19,320 nt of DNA from the NCBI GenBank assembly GCA_009602725.1, contig WELB01000053.1, positions 440,774 to 460,093 on the forward strand. The letters are read 5' to 3'. Made by a program: the position numbers and the translations under genes. The notes under the pieces are model-generated. The model was given only the letters and a program-made list of their open reading frames with translations, had not been told where the DNA came from and did not search any database. Source of the stretch: Spirogloea muscicola. Taxonomy: Eukaryota; Streptophyta; Zygnematophyceae; Spirogloeales; Spirogloeaceae. This document shows positions 8,633 to 19,320 of the stretch, piece by piece; positions within the stretch are counted from its first letter, which is position 1, and the number at the start of each line of letters is the position of its first letter.

Positions 8633-11600
8633 ATGGCGGTGCCAGAGGGGAGAGGTCTTAGAGCAGAAGGCGCCAACGGCGGCAGCGCTGCCGGCAGCGG
8701 CGGGACCGCCGGAGGCGGTGGCGGCGGCGGCGGCGTCTTCGAGGACACGCTTCGGCGGTACCGCAACTCGCGGCAGACCGAGCACCAGCATCTCTGCGCC
8801 GTGGTGGCTGCCACGGGCGAGGTCCTCGCCGAGCAAGGCATCAAGCCCAGCGCAAGCAGTGAGTATAGTGGCCAGCACGCCTCACCTAGCTCGTACTATG
8901 ACCGTCGTGGCCTCAGCAGTGCGACCTGCCGTGGCAGTCGCGCCGCACAGCTCGCCTATCCCGCGGACATGGGAATCCGGTTGATTCATGGGGCTTAGTG
9001 GCCATAGCCTTTGAGCTTGACCACCTGTGTCTCTTTGCCGCTTTGGCTCACAATTTCAAACCCTAACACCTAAACCCTAAACCCTAAATCCTGGATCCAC
9101 CAGCTTGTTTGGTCACTTTCAGCGAAGTTTGGCAAGCAATACTCAACCATAATTGGCTTCCAATGTGCGGCGATCGAAGCGAATGCACGTTCTCTCTGTG
9201 CACAGGACCAGCGCCACACCGCGAAACCAATGCTCACCTGCCCTGTGTGAGCTCTGCAGCCTACTTTGCGGCACTGATGGCCTCGCTGGAGCGCCAGGCG
9301 GCAGAGCCCGACGGCGAGGCGATGCGCACGGCCATCTGCCTGCTGCTGGCGGTCGTGCTTCCCAGGGTGCCCGCTGCCGTGCTGCGCTCCAAGGAGGAGC
9401 ATGCCCTTGCCGTTCTGGCTGCGCTGGCGAGCATGCCTGCCACTGGCGCCAACTGCCTCAAAGCTGCGCTGCAGTGCCTGCAGCACCTGCTGCAGGTGGC
9501 CGACAAGGCCAACTGGCTCCCGCTTGCGCGCCCTTTTGGCATCCTCGTATCCCACTGCGTCGATTCCAGGCCCAAGGCAAGTCCTATGGCAGCATTGCAG
9601 CATTGTCTGCACTGTCAGCACCATCAAACCAATTCATGGTGGAGCGACGGTCTGACTGGTTGCTGCAAGGTCGCAGGTGCGCAAGCGGGCACAGATCTGT
9701 GCTGCAGAGGTCCTGGAGAGCCTCCGCTCCGCACCTGCGTCGCACGACCTGGCGAGCGAAGTGGTGGTCGGGAGGTGCCAGGAGGTCCTGGCAGCGGCCA
9801 CATCGGCGCAGTCGCAAGTCGTGCCGCCGGGCAAGAAGGCCAGGGCTAGAGCAGCTGCGGTTGCCGCCCTGACGGTTGCTCAGGCACCGATGGACGGTGG
9901 AGTGGTCCCCATGACTGCGGCAGTGCGGGCGCTGCATATGCTCGGGGCCCTGAAGAAATTACTGCCGGCTGTGTCCACAACTGCAGCAGCGAAGCTGGCC
10001 GAGGAGCTCGCCGGCCTCCTTGTCCTCCGCCAGCCACTGCTCAGCCGCCACGTTCTTGCCACGCTTCACGTCCTGGCCTCTGACCCTGGGTCGGCGACCT
10101 CGGCGCTGGCGCTCTCTCAGATCCTTGACGTGGTGCTGCTCCAGCAGCAGCAGGGCGCTGCTGAGCGGCGGGACGCCGATGTGGCCGTTGCCACTGCGCA
10201 ATTTGTCCAGCAGGCTTTCGCCCGCCTCCATGACCTCGACCACATCCTCTGTGCTCAGAAGCTGCCCCTGGCAGTTTACAACCTTGTTGGTAAGCATGTC
10301 AACATACTGAGATTTTCACAGCGAGTTCCTCAGTCAAGTACAGAGGACCTTTTTCCACTTGGCTGGTGGCAGATGTAGTTTTCAAAGCATTTGGAATTTG
10401 CATAGAATCTTGGCTTTGAGTGACACCCTTTGGAAAGAACTCTCCTCTGAGTGGTCGTTTTGAAGTGAATTTAGTGAAGTCAAATTAAAGCTTGCTGTTC
10501 CTGAGATCGTGTACCTCTGATGCATGTCCGTGGTATCATTCCCAAGCATTGACATTCGAATTGGCCCACACCTTTAGACTCCTCATTACCCTTCTAAGGC
10601 TACTTTCTCACCACTGACGTGATGTTTGTGTGAGGCAGGCAATCTGGCCGCGGAGCAGGAGGAGGTGGTCTATACCTCAGCAGAGGCGCTTAGGAGCCTC
10701 ATTATCTCCTGCATAGATGATGCGATGATTGTAGAAGCGTCCAAACAGGCAGGGCTTGGCAGTGACCGGCCGAAGGGAGCCAAGACGCCGTTGGAGCGTG
10801 TCTGCACGGCCATGGAAAGTATACTCGGTTATCAGTACATTTCTGCGTGGGACATGGGGCTACTTATTCTTGCAGCCCTTTTTGACAAGCTTGGTACTGC
10901 TCATCAGATTCCTAGGCAGCATGCACGTTGTAGGGTCGTTGAGATGTCCCTTGGAAGACAACAGGTGCAGAATATAAGTGCTTGTTGATGTTTAAGTACG
11001 AGCGGTAATGCTTATCATAAGTTTGCTTGAATGGCAGACGGACAGCTTGGCGTTTTTGCCATAGCTGACCCATCTCAAGGAAGCAACAAATGGTGACAAG
11101 TGGATCTGGCCTGCTGCAGGGCCTGCCTCGGCGGTGCTAATGCAGAGCACTGTAGTGAATTTGGGGGAGCTTCAAGAGCTTCCTGACAGCGACATGCGCT
11201 GCCGCAAGCAGGTTGGGCTTTGTGCTGGACTTAAGAGCGGATGTTCTGGCAATATCTTGGGCTTGCTTGGCTTCTCACGACCAGCATTCACTCTGCAATA
11301 CAAAGTGATTCGCGTCTTCCAGAGCAATACCCAATTCTTTATATGTACCGAGCCAGTCGCTTGGAGTGGAAGATCTCGGTTTTCTACCAAGTGACGCTCC
11401 GCCTGCTCTCTTTCGCAGCTGCATTTGGCCATAGGGGCAGCAGTAGCAGCCATGGGACCAGACAAATTGCTTTCCATCCTGCCACTTGACATGGATGGTC
11501 CGGACCTCTCAGAGTCAAGGGCCTGGCTACTACCAATCTTGAAGCAGCACTGCATTGGGGCGAGTCTTCAGGCATTTGCTACAATCTTGGTGCCCATAGC

Positions 11601-14600
11601 TACCCGTCTGCGAGCACGATCAGTAGAGGTACAACATTCTCCATGCCATTACTTGCCGTCTGCTTTGACTACCGCATGCCGCAGCCCGTGGCTGAAAACA
11701 TGACTTGCGCCGTCTGGCCCGAATTGCATGAGGACCTGTGCATGAAAAGTCATTTGGTATGTGTTGGCCCTACACATCACTTTTAGCATACACTGCAATA
11801 GTCAGCGATAGAATGTTTGTGGTAGCTGCTTGATTGTGCTGCTTACAAGCTGAGCCATGACCAGTGTTGACGTGGACACTTGAAGGACGTTGCGCTGCTG
11901 TTGCATGCTTATCCTGCTGGCTTGCAGTGCACCAAGGAGGGTCGACCGATAGCAGCAAAGAATGCGGAGTCGTGCGTTTACTTGTTGTGGGCATTGCTCC
12001 CTGCCTTCTGCAATCATCCCAGAGACACTTCGCAAGCATTCCAAGGGGTAAGCTGCCTAGCTTGACAATTTTCGGCTCACTAGGGCACAGTACCTGGTTG
12101 AGGTGCACAGCAATTTCGAGAATGTTCAAAATGCAGAAGTGAAACTCTCGTGTGGTGTAGATGGCCCAAATGCTCGGGAACGTTCTGGAGAAAGAACCTG
12201 AACTCCGGACCATAATATTCAACAGCCTGCAGGCAAGTGCAATTCACAGCTGATCAAAGAGAGAGGCCGCCCCTGCCCTTCCGTGCAGCCAAATGTCAAG
12301 AATGAGGTCACTTGGCAGAGGATAGCTGTTATTATGATCAGCATGCACATTGCCATGATACACTTCACATGACACGCACACATACTGCATACGTTTCACC
12401 AATACTTGCACAAAATCTATTGTCTGCGAAAGCAGATTCTCTTGGCTCTGCACAGATCATAGACAAACTGATAGCGTGCTCATGACACATTTAAAAATTA
12501 TGATGCAGAAGTTGATAGCACAAAACAGGAGAGCAAGGGGTGATGTACTGAAGGCAAAAGGTGCCGGTCGACCCAAGAAGGGGCGCGAGGTGGTGGAGGA
12601 TGAGGAAGAGGGGTTGCAGCTGAGCTTGGTGAAGGAGTCCGTGAAGGAGCGATTCTACTCCCCGGAACAGGCAGAGGCTAATCTTACTGCAATTGCTGCA
12701 TTTTCCAAGAATTTCCTCCCATTGCTGTTCAACATCTTCCTTACTACTCCTTCTGAGAGACGAGGCAACATCCAGGTAGGCAGGACTTTATTGTTGTCAG
12801 ACCTTGGGGTGACGACAATTGTCATATCAGCACAAATTTCATGCAACAAGTTGTTACACATTTGCAGCTGAGGCAGCACTATACCTTGAGGAGCTCACTG
12901 CATGGAGACGACTTGTTCTTGGGCAGGATACTATAGCAGCCCTGGCTTCGGTCTCTCCTCGGGAGGTTGTGCGGCTTTACTTTGTGGAGATAATGCGGAG
13001 GCTTTTGGCTGTTACAATAGAGGCCAGTGATGCTAGCGCTCATGCAAGTGATGGCGTTCCAATGCAGACCGACGTTACTGATTCTGCCTCTGCTCGAAGG
13101 TTTGCGACTTTCATTCTTTGAAGTGTAGTTGTATCCATGTGACCACGAAGTGGATGCAGGATGTTGCGATCACAATCAGCAGGTCTAAGCCACAGGTCTA
13201 TACAGCTGAGCAAGTGTTAGGGTCAGTGCTTCTGGTTTTCTCACGCCTGTAGGTCATTCACAACCGACCTCCTTCTGTGAACAAGCTGCTGTGTAGCTTA
13301 TGTTGACACTTGCTCGCAGCTTTTGACGCGCTTGGTGTGCATCTTTCTGAGTGCATCACAAGACTCTCCATGAGCAGGTGCACCTTTATGGATTTGGCAC
13401 TTGCATTGTCTAAGGGCCTGGATGAGGAGAGCACAGACATGCTGCTCAGCTCTGCGAAACCTGCCTTGAAGGTAAGTCCTCGCTGTCACGAGCTGCTAAT
13501 GTGGCTCTTGTTGGTAGGACTACACTTGCAGCGTGGCTTTTAGAATGACGTTATTTAGCTCTGTCCTGATTGTCTTACTTCATGCTCTGGGTCCAATCCC
13601 AAATGCATGAAAAAGTGCAAGCATCAAATCGCATGCACTGTCAGCTGTTGAGCGCAATCTAAGGGCTATTCTTATGTATGCTGGCGCTTGATAGGATAAT
13701 GATGCACTTGTCCAAAAAAAGGCGTACAAATTACTGGCGCAGCTACTCACGGTACCTGTTCTTAACCTTGAATGCAATCCTTGCGTATGGTACTTATTTT
13801 CCTCTGCTTGTACCATGAGCAGCCTAAGCACAAAAATAATATGTATCAATCAGTATGACTTGTTAGTTGATGAGTGTGTAGATGGTGACGTTCGCGTCTC
13901 AGTTTCTCTGAGAGTCACTGCTAGAGAATATTGCCATGCCTCTCAGGAGCACCCTTCTATATTGGAGCACAATGACAAGGAGCTCTTGAGCTTGCTTGTA
14001 GACTCTCTCCAAGCTTGCCAGGCCTCAGCCAAGCGGCACCGCATCATTTGCTTGCACACACTTATTGTCCACCTCATTAAGGTGCTTTCTCCACATTCTG
14101 GATGCATCTTTTGTGGGTGCATTTCTCCACTTGCAGTCTAATTGTGTATTGTCAAGCATTACTTATGATCTACTGATACATCTCTGGGCAGATTGGAGAT
14201 GCCCGCAAGGATGACACTGCGTCTCTGCTGATAAGCGAGATCATCCTTGCCACCAAGGAGGTAACAATGCACGTCTGCCACCTGTCTCCATCCCTACGGC
14301 TGTGACATATCTGTTTTCAGGGTTGGTTGTTCAGGGTGAAACTGAGGATTAGTTGCGTGGCAAGTGACAGTTATGCATGACTCAATCCAAGTGCGTCCTT
14401 CTGTCAGGTTAACAAGAAGACAAGAAATGTGGCTTATGACCTCCTTGTCACGTTGGCCCATAGCACGGCTGACTCCAATTCTGGGGGTAGCCCTGACAAG
14501 CTGCTGCAATTCTTTACTATGGTATTTGTCCCCTATCTTCTCCTATGATAAAGAAGATAGTATCATAGGTAACAGATTATTCCCAAGGAATCCGGTAGTG

Positions 14601-17336
14601 ACGCAATGCTGATGCATATATGCAGCTGGTGCTCTGTAGCAATCTGTGATGGTGATACCTTGGTCATTTGGGCTATATTTGGGATTCTGCTTGTTAGGGA
14701 GGGAGCCCAGGCTCCTGTGAATATATCTCTTTGGAAACCCTCATTGAGACCCTTTGGTACGCAGGTAATGGGAGGGCTAGCAGGCTCAACGTCCCAGATG
14801 GTCAGCGCCACTGTAGTTGCTCTGGCCCGGCTTCTCTACGAGTTCTCGGTGCACCTTGTTCGCACAGTGCCGGAGCTCCTCCCCACAGCACTCCTCCTCC
14901 TGCACAGCAAGAGTCGAGAGATCATTAAGGTATGTCACTGACCCTTGCCAGGTCCTTGCATCCTGCCAGGCTGCACCCACTCTACCGCCCTTCGCTTCCC
15001 TAAGCTCGAAAAGGTGGTGCCTCTCTTCATCACTAATATATGTGTGTTGGGGGCAGGCTGTTCTGGGGTTGGTAAAAGTGGTCATTGCAAGACTACCCGC
15101 CGGCGAGCTGGAGCCTTACTTGGCTAGTCTGATTGAAGGGCTCCTGCTTTGGTGTGAGGACGCTAAGAACCAATTTCGGATGAAGGTCAGTCACAACCTA
15201 ACCTGCGTACCCGTTTAGGCTGTCCTCTACAGTCTTTGTGCCTTGCTGCTTTATAATCAGTCTCCCCATTCCTGCGTTCTCTTGATGGTTTCCAATCGCC
15301 TTGATTTGTATTTTCACCTTGAAGAGCAGCTTCATTTTGAAATGCTGACTATCTTCAATGCTGACATTGGTACTGATAATTGAATACAGGCACATGCCAG
15401 GCCATTTATGTAGACTACTGATTAGTTCTCATCTTTTCACTCAGTGTAAATGGAAAGTCAAAAGCATTCCAAGTAGTGTTATCACTGCTGTCAATTGTAC
15501 CGCGTTTCTTAACAGGTGCGGGTGATCGTGGAGAGGTTAGTTCGCAGGTGTGGTTACAACACAGTGGCTGCGGTCATGCCTGAGGAGCATATCAAGCTGC
15601 TGCAGCACATCCGCAAGGTCAGCTTAGCCCCAAGGCCTAAAAGCTGTTGCATAGTTGAGTAATTCAAGACTAGAGAAGCACTGCTTGCACCTCTGTCTTA
15701 GCTCCACGGGTACTCACCTGATACACCCATTACTAAATACAATGAGACTGTGCTTTCCTTCTAATCAGTGACGGCAGGTCCGCCTCTCACATGACTGGCA
15801 CAGAGCTGTTGCTTATGCCACTCATCAAACCACGCTGACAGATGCGAGACCCCTACTGCCTGATTTGGGCGATCTTAAGTTCGATCGTTGCTGACTAGAT
15901 TGCCCGTGTTTTAGGACTCTACATAGCAGTGTTAACATGTTACTCTGGATATGATCAGACGAAGGAAAGAGAGGAAAAGAAAAGGCTGGAGAAAACGGAG
16001 GGGGAGGAGGATTCCAAGTCGATAAGGTCCAGAGCAAGTACTGCCAGGTCAGGCTCCCCTGCCACTATATTTGCCACAACCCAACAGCTATTGCTCGAGC
16101 CACCATTGAACCAGAAGCCTAAGTAACAGATGGCATAAGTAGGGCCACTTGTGGTCGGGTCTATGCACGTCCTTCTGTCAACTTGACTTGCTGTACAGCC
16201 TGAGGCAGCACTCTTGATGCTCTTTGTACCCACTCACGCCAATATGAATGCAGGAGGAGCTCTTTCCACCACACGGACATTTTCTCTGATGAGGACGACG
16301 ACGATGGCAGCGCTGCCGACTTGGCGCCCTCGACTGCCGCTGCCGGTGGCAGCGCCGCCGGCCCAGTCAAGTCAACCCGAAGATCTGCGGGGAGGAGCGC
16401 TGCCACTTCCATGTGCGGTTTCTATCTTTTCATGCACGCCTTGCTGCTGCTTCTGCCAACATGTTCCAGGAGCTTTTGCGGCCCTTATTGTGCTGCACAT
16501 AGCACGAGGCCTTCATCAAAAGCTCACCATGGAGTGGCTAGCTTGGCGTCGATTCCTGGCCTCCAGGATTACCACATTGCCCTCTCTTAAGCCCCGTCTG
16601 TTTGCTATTCGTGCTCAGGAGTAAGAGGAGCCGGAAACTGCTCGCAAGGTTGCCCAAGGACGAGTTAGCCGGCGAGAGCGGCGAGCCACTCGATCTGCTG
16701 GACGTGCAGAGGACAAGGACCGCCCTCTCCGCGCCTCCATCGACCAGGTGGGGTCAACGGCAGGCTGGTGATGAGGAGGGGGATCTCGAGGTCGGGCCCG
16801 ATGGCCGGCTCATCGTTGCTGAGAGCTCTAACGACAGGGGGAAGCGGAGGCGCGACGACGATGGGGACGCCAATATGGGCGACGCCGAGTGGCTGGAGAC
16901 GGGCAGCCGGGGGCGGAGCCAAGGCCGGCTGCACCAGCCGAAGGTGCAGAAGGGTCCCCAGGGGCAGCGGCGCGCTGCCGGCAATGGCAGCGGCAAGCGG
17001 GCTGCGCCGGCTTCGACGGCAGCGAGGAAGAAGGGCTGGGGCTACACAGGGCAGGAGTATGCAGACAAGAGAGGCCGAGCAGGCGGCGATGCACAGCGGG
17101 CGGGGCGGCTGGAGCCCTATGCGTACTGGCCGCTCGATGCGAAGCTGCTCAACAGGCGGGAGGGGAAGCGGGCGCAGGCGCGCTCGGGCATGGCCAGCGT
17201 GCTGGTCCACAGCGGCAAGCGCGACAGCGCTGGCAAGGCGGGCTTCAAGGTGTCGACCAAGAAGGCGCCCAAGGCCGCGAGCGGCGCGCGGCAGAAGGTG
17301 CACAAGGGCAGGAAGGGCAAGGCGGCCAGGAAGTAG
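8633..17336 (+). CDS. RRP12: RRP12-like ribosomal RNA processing/export protein, complete, 21 exons
   Basis: RRP12 is a nucleolar HEAT-repeat protein needed for maturation and export of pre-40S and pre-60S particles. Exons (plus): 8633-8858, 9260-9576, 9677-10289, 10639-10893, 11120-11211, 11419-11628, 11928-12047, 12161-12232, 12509-12775, 12927-13099, 13378-13471, 13695-13751, 13947-14081, 14192-14260, 14408-14521, 14765-14929, 15057-15185, 15516-15617, 15959-16047, 16254-16412, 16619-17336. All phases agree: 1391 residues, near the plant length. Landmarks: EHQHLCAVV (about 55), VLPRVPAAVLR (about 105), VDSRPKVRKRAQ (about 180), a NUC173-like region (about 375-600) with WDM, LPILKQ and LLWALLPAFCNHP, ASAKRHR (about 863), PEEHIKLLQHIRK (1058-1070), DPDGRLI-like GPDGRLIV, GYTGQEYA and KLEPYAYWPLD-like motifs, then a Lys/Arg-rich nucleolar tail. 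The start has strong context (GCCATGGCG). Introns 2 and 8 are GC-AG. The longest introns (8859-9259, 10290-10638, 15186-15515, 15618-15958) hold no gene I recognise. Confidence 0.95.
9058..9089 (+). promoter_or_regulatory. Cluster of three telo-boxes (AAACCCTAA) in RRP12 intron 1
   Basis: AAACCCTAA occurs at 9058-9066, 9072-9080 and 9079-9087; the last two overlap as two plant-type telomere units. In land plants this telo-box is enriched near the 5' end, often in the leader or first intron, of ribosomal-protein and ribosome-biogenesis genes. The position here, 200 bases into the first intron of RRP12, fits that. It could also be a small interstitial telomere relic. Confidence 0.6.
9577..9676 (+). 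other. GC-AG intron (RRP12 intron 2)
   Basis: The donor is AAG|GCAAGT and the acceptor TCGCAG|GTG. Joining gives VDSRPK|VRKRAQICAAEVLE, which follows the plant RRP12 pattern DSRPKVRRQ with phase 0 on both sides. The nearest GT (9581) would break the frame. Confidence 0.9.
12233..12508 (+). other. GC-AG intron (RRP12 intron 8)
   Basis: The donor is CAG|GCAAGT and the acceptor ATGCAG|AAG. Joining gives FNSLQ|KLIAQN, matching the plant SSLQILIQQN segment, phase 0. The GT four bases inside (12237) would need a different phase that no nearby acceptor supplies. Confidence 0.85.
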
Positions 17337-17723
17337 TGTGCTGCTCGCTGGCTAGCTGGAGTTGCTCCACTGGCACCATGACAGAACTTGACAACCTCTG
17401 CTGCACTGTCGGAGGATCGAGCTTATCAAGTTACGGAATTTTGCCAAGCATGCACAGCTTGTACTTTCCAGCCTGGCATCAGCCGTTTTGCCTTGCCAGT
17501 TAGCTGCTTCATGAAAGTATGAGCTCTGTGGAGCCAGAAGTTTGACAGCTATACTGTGTCTAGTATCACTGCAGAATGTGTGGGGAAAATTAAAGCTCCT
17601 AGTACGCAGGGTGTGCAGCAATTAGGCGGGCATGATGCGGATGTGTGTAACACGAACAACTTCAATGGAGTGGTGAGAAGCTTGCCCATGGAGCACAGCC
17701 TGCACAGCGGTGGCAGGCGACCA
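17337..17723. other. Convergent 3' region between RRP12 and pyrophosphatase
   Basis: No gene is seen. The stretch must hold both 3' UTRs and both polyadenylation sites. On the plus strand a TGTAA, the usual chlorophyte poly-A signal, occurs at 17646-17650, about 310 bases after the RRP12 stop. No TGTAA was found on the minus strand inside the gap, so the pyrophosphatase mRNA may use another signal or extend into the RRP12 3' end. Confidence 0.45.
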
Positions 17724-19320
17724 TCAGCTGAGGGAGAGCTCCCCAGCTGGGATGGCGCGCTTCACCAGCTTAGCCCACGACTCGTTCGTCTCCTCGATAA
17801 CCTTCAGCGCATAGTCCTGAAGTCCGCAAAGTAGACAGGAAGGGCTCAGATTAACAGAAGCCAAGTGTTGAAGTCCCAGACGAAAGATGGACAAAGCCAG
17901 GGTTCGCACAAAGTACTGCACTGTCAAGAAGCATGCTCAGCTCGTCAGACTGGTGACGCACCTTCCCAGCCGGCTTGTTGTCCAGGCCAAATTTGTTCGC
18001 TGGCTTGCCATCAGGAATCTTGTAGTCTCGGAACCAGTCACGAATGGCCGTCAATGTGCCCTGAGCCGGGGAAAAGGGTATACAGTACAAATTCTTAGAC
18101 AAGCACCTTCCACGGCCACAACAAGCACATCCAGACCACACGCCAGCAACAACGGCTGCACACTCAAGTTGCAGCGCCGCGGCTGCGTCAGCAGCGGCCA
18201 CGGCTCTCACCGGGAAGACCTTCTCCACGCTGTCAATGTCGTCGACCTCGGCGGCCTTGGGGTCGTCGGCGCGGATGCCGACGACCTTCCAGTCCAGCTC
18301 GCCCTCGTCGATCATGGCAAGCACCGCCAGCGGCTTCACGCGGTACACCTCGCCCATCGTGGCGGTCCGCTCGCCAATCTCCACCAGGTCCACTGCAGCG
18401 GCCACGGCAGCCCGGCTGTGAGCACGGCAACACCAGGGACCACCAGCTAATTCTGCCAAATATATACACATATACATATGTTCTGCCAAACATATATGTG
18501 TACTTATAACTTCTAACATGTGTTTTCAGAAAGTCGAGTAAAAATGATATTTGGGACTCAGTCTCAGGGCAGGGTGAGAGCGGCATCAGAGATCTTAGTC
18601 TCACCAGGGTCGTTGTCGCCAAAGCAGCCGTCGACCTCGGGGTTGGCGAACGACGGGTCCTCCCAGGTCTGCGGCAGCAGCCCGTAGTTCCAATTGATGT
18701 TGTACCTGCATTCCCGACACCGCCGTCAGCAGCATTCGCGTCAGGTGTCAGCGTCAGCGGCAGTGGGCGTTCCTCGGGGCCGGCAGGCAGCAAGTCAGGT
18801 CGTGGCGGGAGCGGAGCGGCAGCACTCAACGGGTAGTAGCGCAGCTTCCCCTTCTTGGTGTCCTGCTTGATGGGCGTCAGCGGCTCGTCCGTCGCCACCT
18901 CCATCTTGGCGCTCGTCTCGCGCGGGATCTCGCACACGAAATTCACCGTGCCGTCGCCCGCGTGCAGCGGAATGTCGTGCCACGGCGAGACCTGCGCCAC
19001 GGCGGCGGCGGCGGCCGGCGTGATCGGCCTGCAGAGGCTTCCACTGGGGACTTTACGGCGCTCGGCCCGTCGCAAGCGCCAACCCAGATCGTCCGTGAGA
19101 CGGCAATGGCGACGGCGGCAACGGGGGCCTCCAGCGCCGTCGCCAGCGACGGCGGCAGCGGGCCGGGGCGGCTTGCCTTCTTGCCGGCGTCGTCGGCGAT
19201 GAAGATGCGGAACTCGAGCGTCTCCTGCGTGCCGTCGGCGGCCTGCGTGTAGCCCTTCTCCGCCACCGCCGCCGCCACCGCCGGCGCCGCCGCCGCGTCG
19301 CAGCGCGCGGTGCCGCTGCC
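17724..19320 (-). CDS. Soluble inorganic pyrophosphatase, family I, probably plastid, 5' end outside window
   Basis: The enzyme hydrolyses pyrophosphate to two phosphates, using Mg2+, and pulls biosynthetic reactions forward. Exons (minus): 19320-19177 (continues off window), 18991-18831, 18705-18605, 18392-18211, 18060-17962, 17816-17724. Phases agree; 259 residues and a stop are visible. Motifs in order: [13 protein letters not shown] (from residue 50), [53 protein letters not shown] (signature DNDPVDL at 132-138, with metal-binding aspartates), [33 protein letters not shown], then [12 protein letters not shown] near the end. All known catalytic segments are present. The first 20 visible residues are Ala-rich with Arg, like the end of a transit peptide, and the sequence resembles the chloroplast PPA6/IPY1 type; the true start lies beyond 19320. 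The first visible intron is GC-AG. Confidence 0.95.
18466..18502. repeat. AT-rich imperfect hairpin in a pyrophosphatase intron
   Basis: ACACATATACATATGTT and AACATATATGTGT form two arms around CTGCCA. A direct repeat TTCTGCCAAA (18451-18460 and 18481-18490) overlaps it. The hairpin lies in the 212-bp intron between exons 18705-18605 and 18392-18211 and is far richer in AT than its surroundings. It may be a relic of a small mobile element or a slippage product. Confidence 0.55.
18992..19176 (-). other. GC-AG intron (pyrophosphatase)
   Basis: The donor, read on the minus strand, is AAG|GCAAGC at 19176 and the acceptor GCGCAG|GTC at 18992. Joining gives [15 protein letters not shown], the conserved plant order [12 protein letters not shown], phase 0. 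No GT lies within about 25 bases of the junction. Confidence 0.88.

Noticed and set aside
8354-8998. Single plus-strand open frame of 214 codons
   Set aside because: It starts in the retroelement arm and reads through RRP12 exon 1 into intron 1. Only 8633-8858 is supported as coding.
9058-9089. Chromosome end or fusion scar
   Set aside because: Only two to three telomere units are present, inside an intron of an intact gene with normal genes on both sides, so a telo-box is the simpler reading.
16665-17303. 212-codon open frame on the minus strand
   Set aside because: It is antisense to the GC-rich last exon of RRP12, has no recognisable domain, and is explained by codon bias.
18233-19075. 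280-codon minus-strand open frame as one exon
   Set aside because: It joins reading frames across pyrophosphatase introns. Conserved segments sit in separate exons with clear donors and acceptors.
1-19320. CRISPR arrays, rRNA, riboswitches or bacterial operons
   Set aside because: No regularly spaced repeats or such RNAs were seen, and the spliced gene structures are clearly eukaryotic nuclear.

Overview
The window is nuclear DNA of a green alga, probably a chlorophyte and possibly a trebouxiophyte. The phylum follows from plant-like protein matches, short exons in dense introns, and high-GC exons. The class is only an inference, resting partly on plant-type CCCTAAA repeats; Chlamydomonas telomeres carry an extra base.

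Three intron-rich protein genes were rebuilt exon by exon from splice sites, reading phase and remembered plant homologues. (1) Minus strand, 5068 down to 29 and on past the left edge: a plant-type SPT20 (PHL-like) subunit of the SAGA co-activator, 13 exons and 903 codons visible. (2) Plus strand, 8633-17336: a complete RRP12 ribosome-export/processing factor, 21 exons and 1391 residues. (3) Minus strand, 17724 to beyond the right edge: a family I soluble inorganic pyrophosphatase, probably plastid-targeted, 6 exons and 259 residues visible. RRP12 and the pyrophosphatase are convergent, with 387 bp between their stop codons.

Between SPT20 and RRP12 lie an initiator tRNA-Met gene (5462-5533, plus) and about 2.1 kb of decayed retroelement. 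Two copies of the same non-LTR-like element sit tail to tail. The plus copy (about 6250-7735) has a reverse transcriptase remnant and a frameshifted C-terminal domain. The minus copy (8391-7736) is internally deleted and its 3' tail is duplicated in tandem (113-bp period). Together they form a long imperfect inverted repeat ending about 240 bp before the RRP12 start codon.

No new defence, toxin or biosynthetic system is visible. The most interesting points are three GC-AG introns with strong donor consensus, a cluster of telo-box motifs in the first intron of a ribosome-biogenesis gene, the inverted retroelement pair, and the SPT20 gene with a GCG triplet repeat directly against its start codon. 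The three genes act in separate housekeeping processes (transcription co-activation, ribosome assembly, phosphate metabolism) and show no sign of working together.
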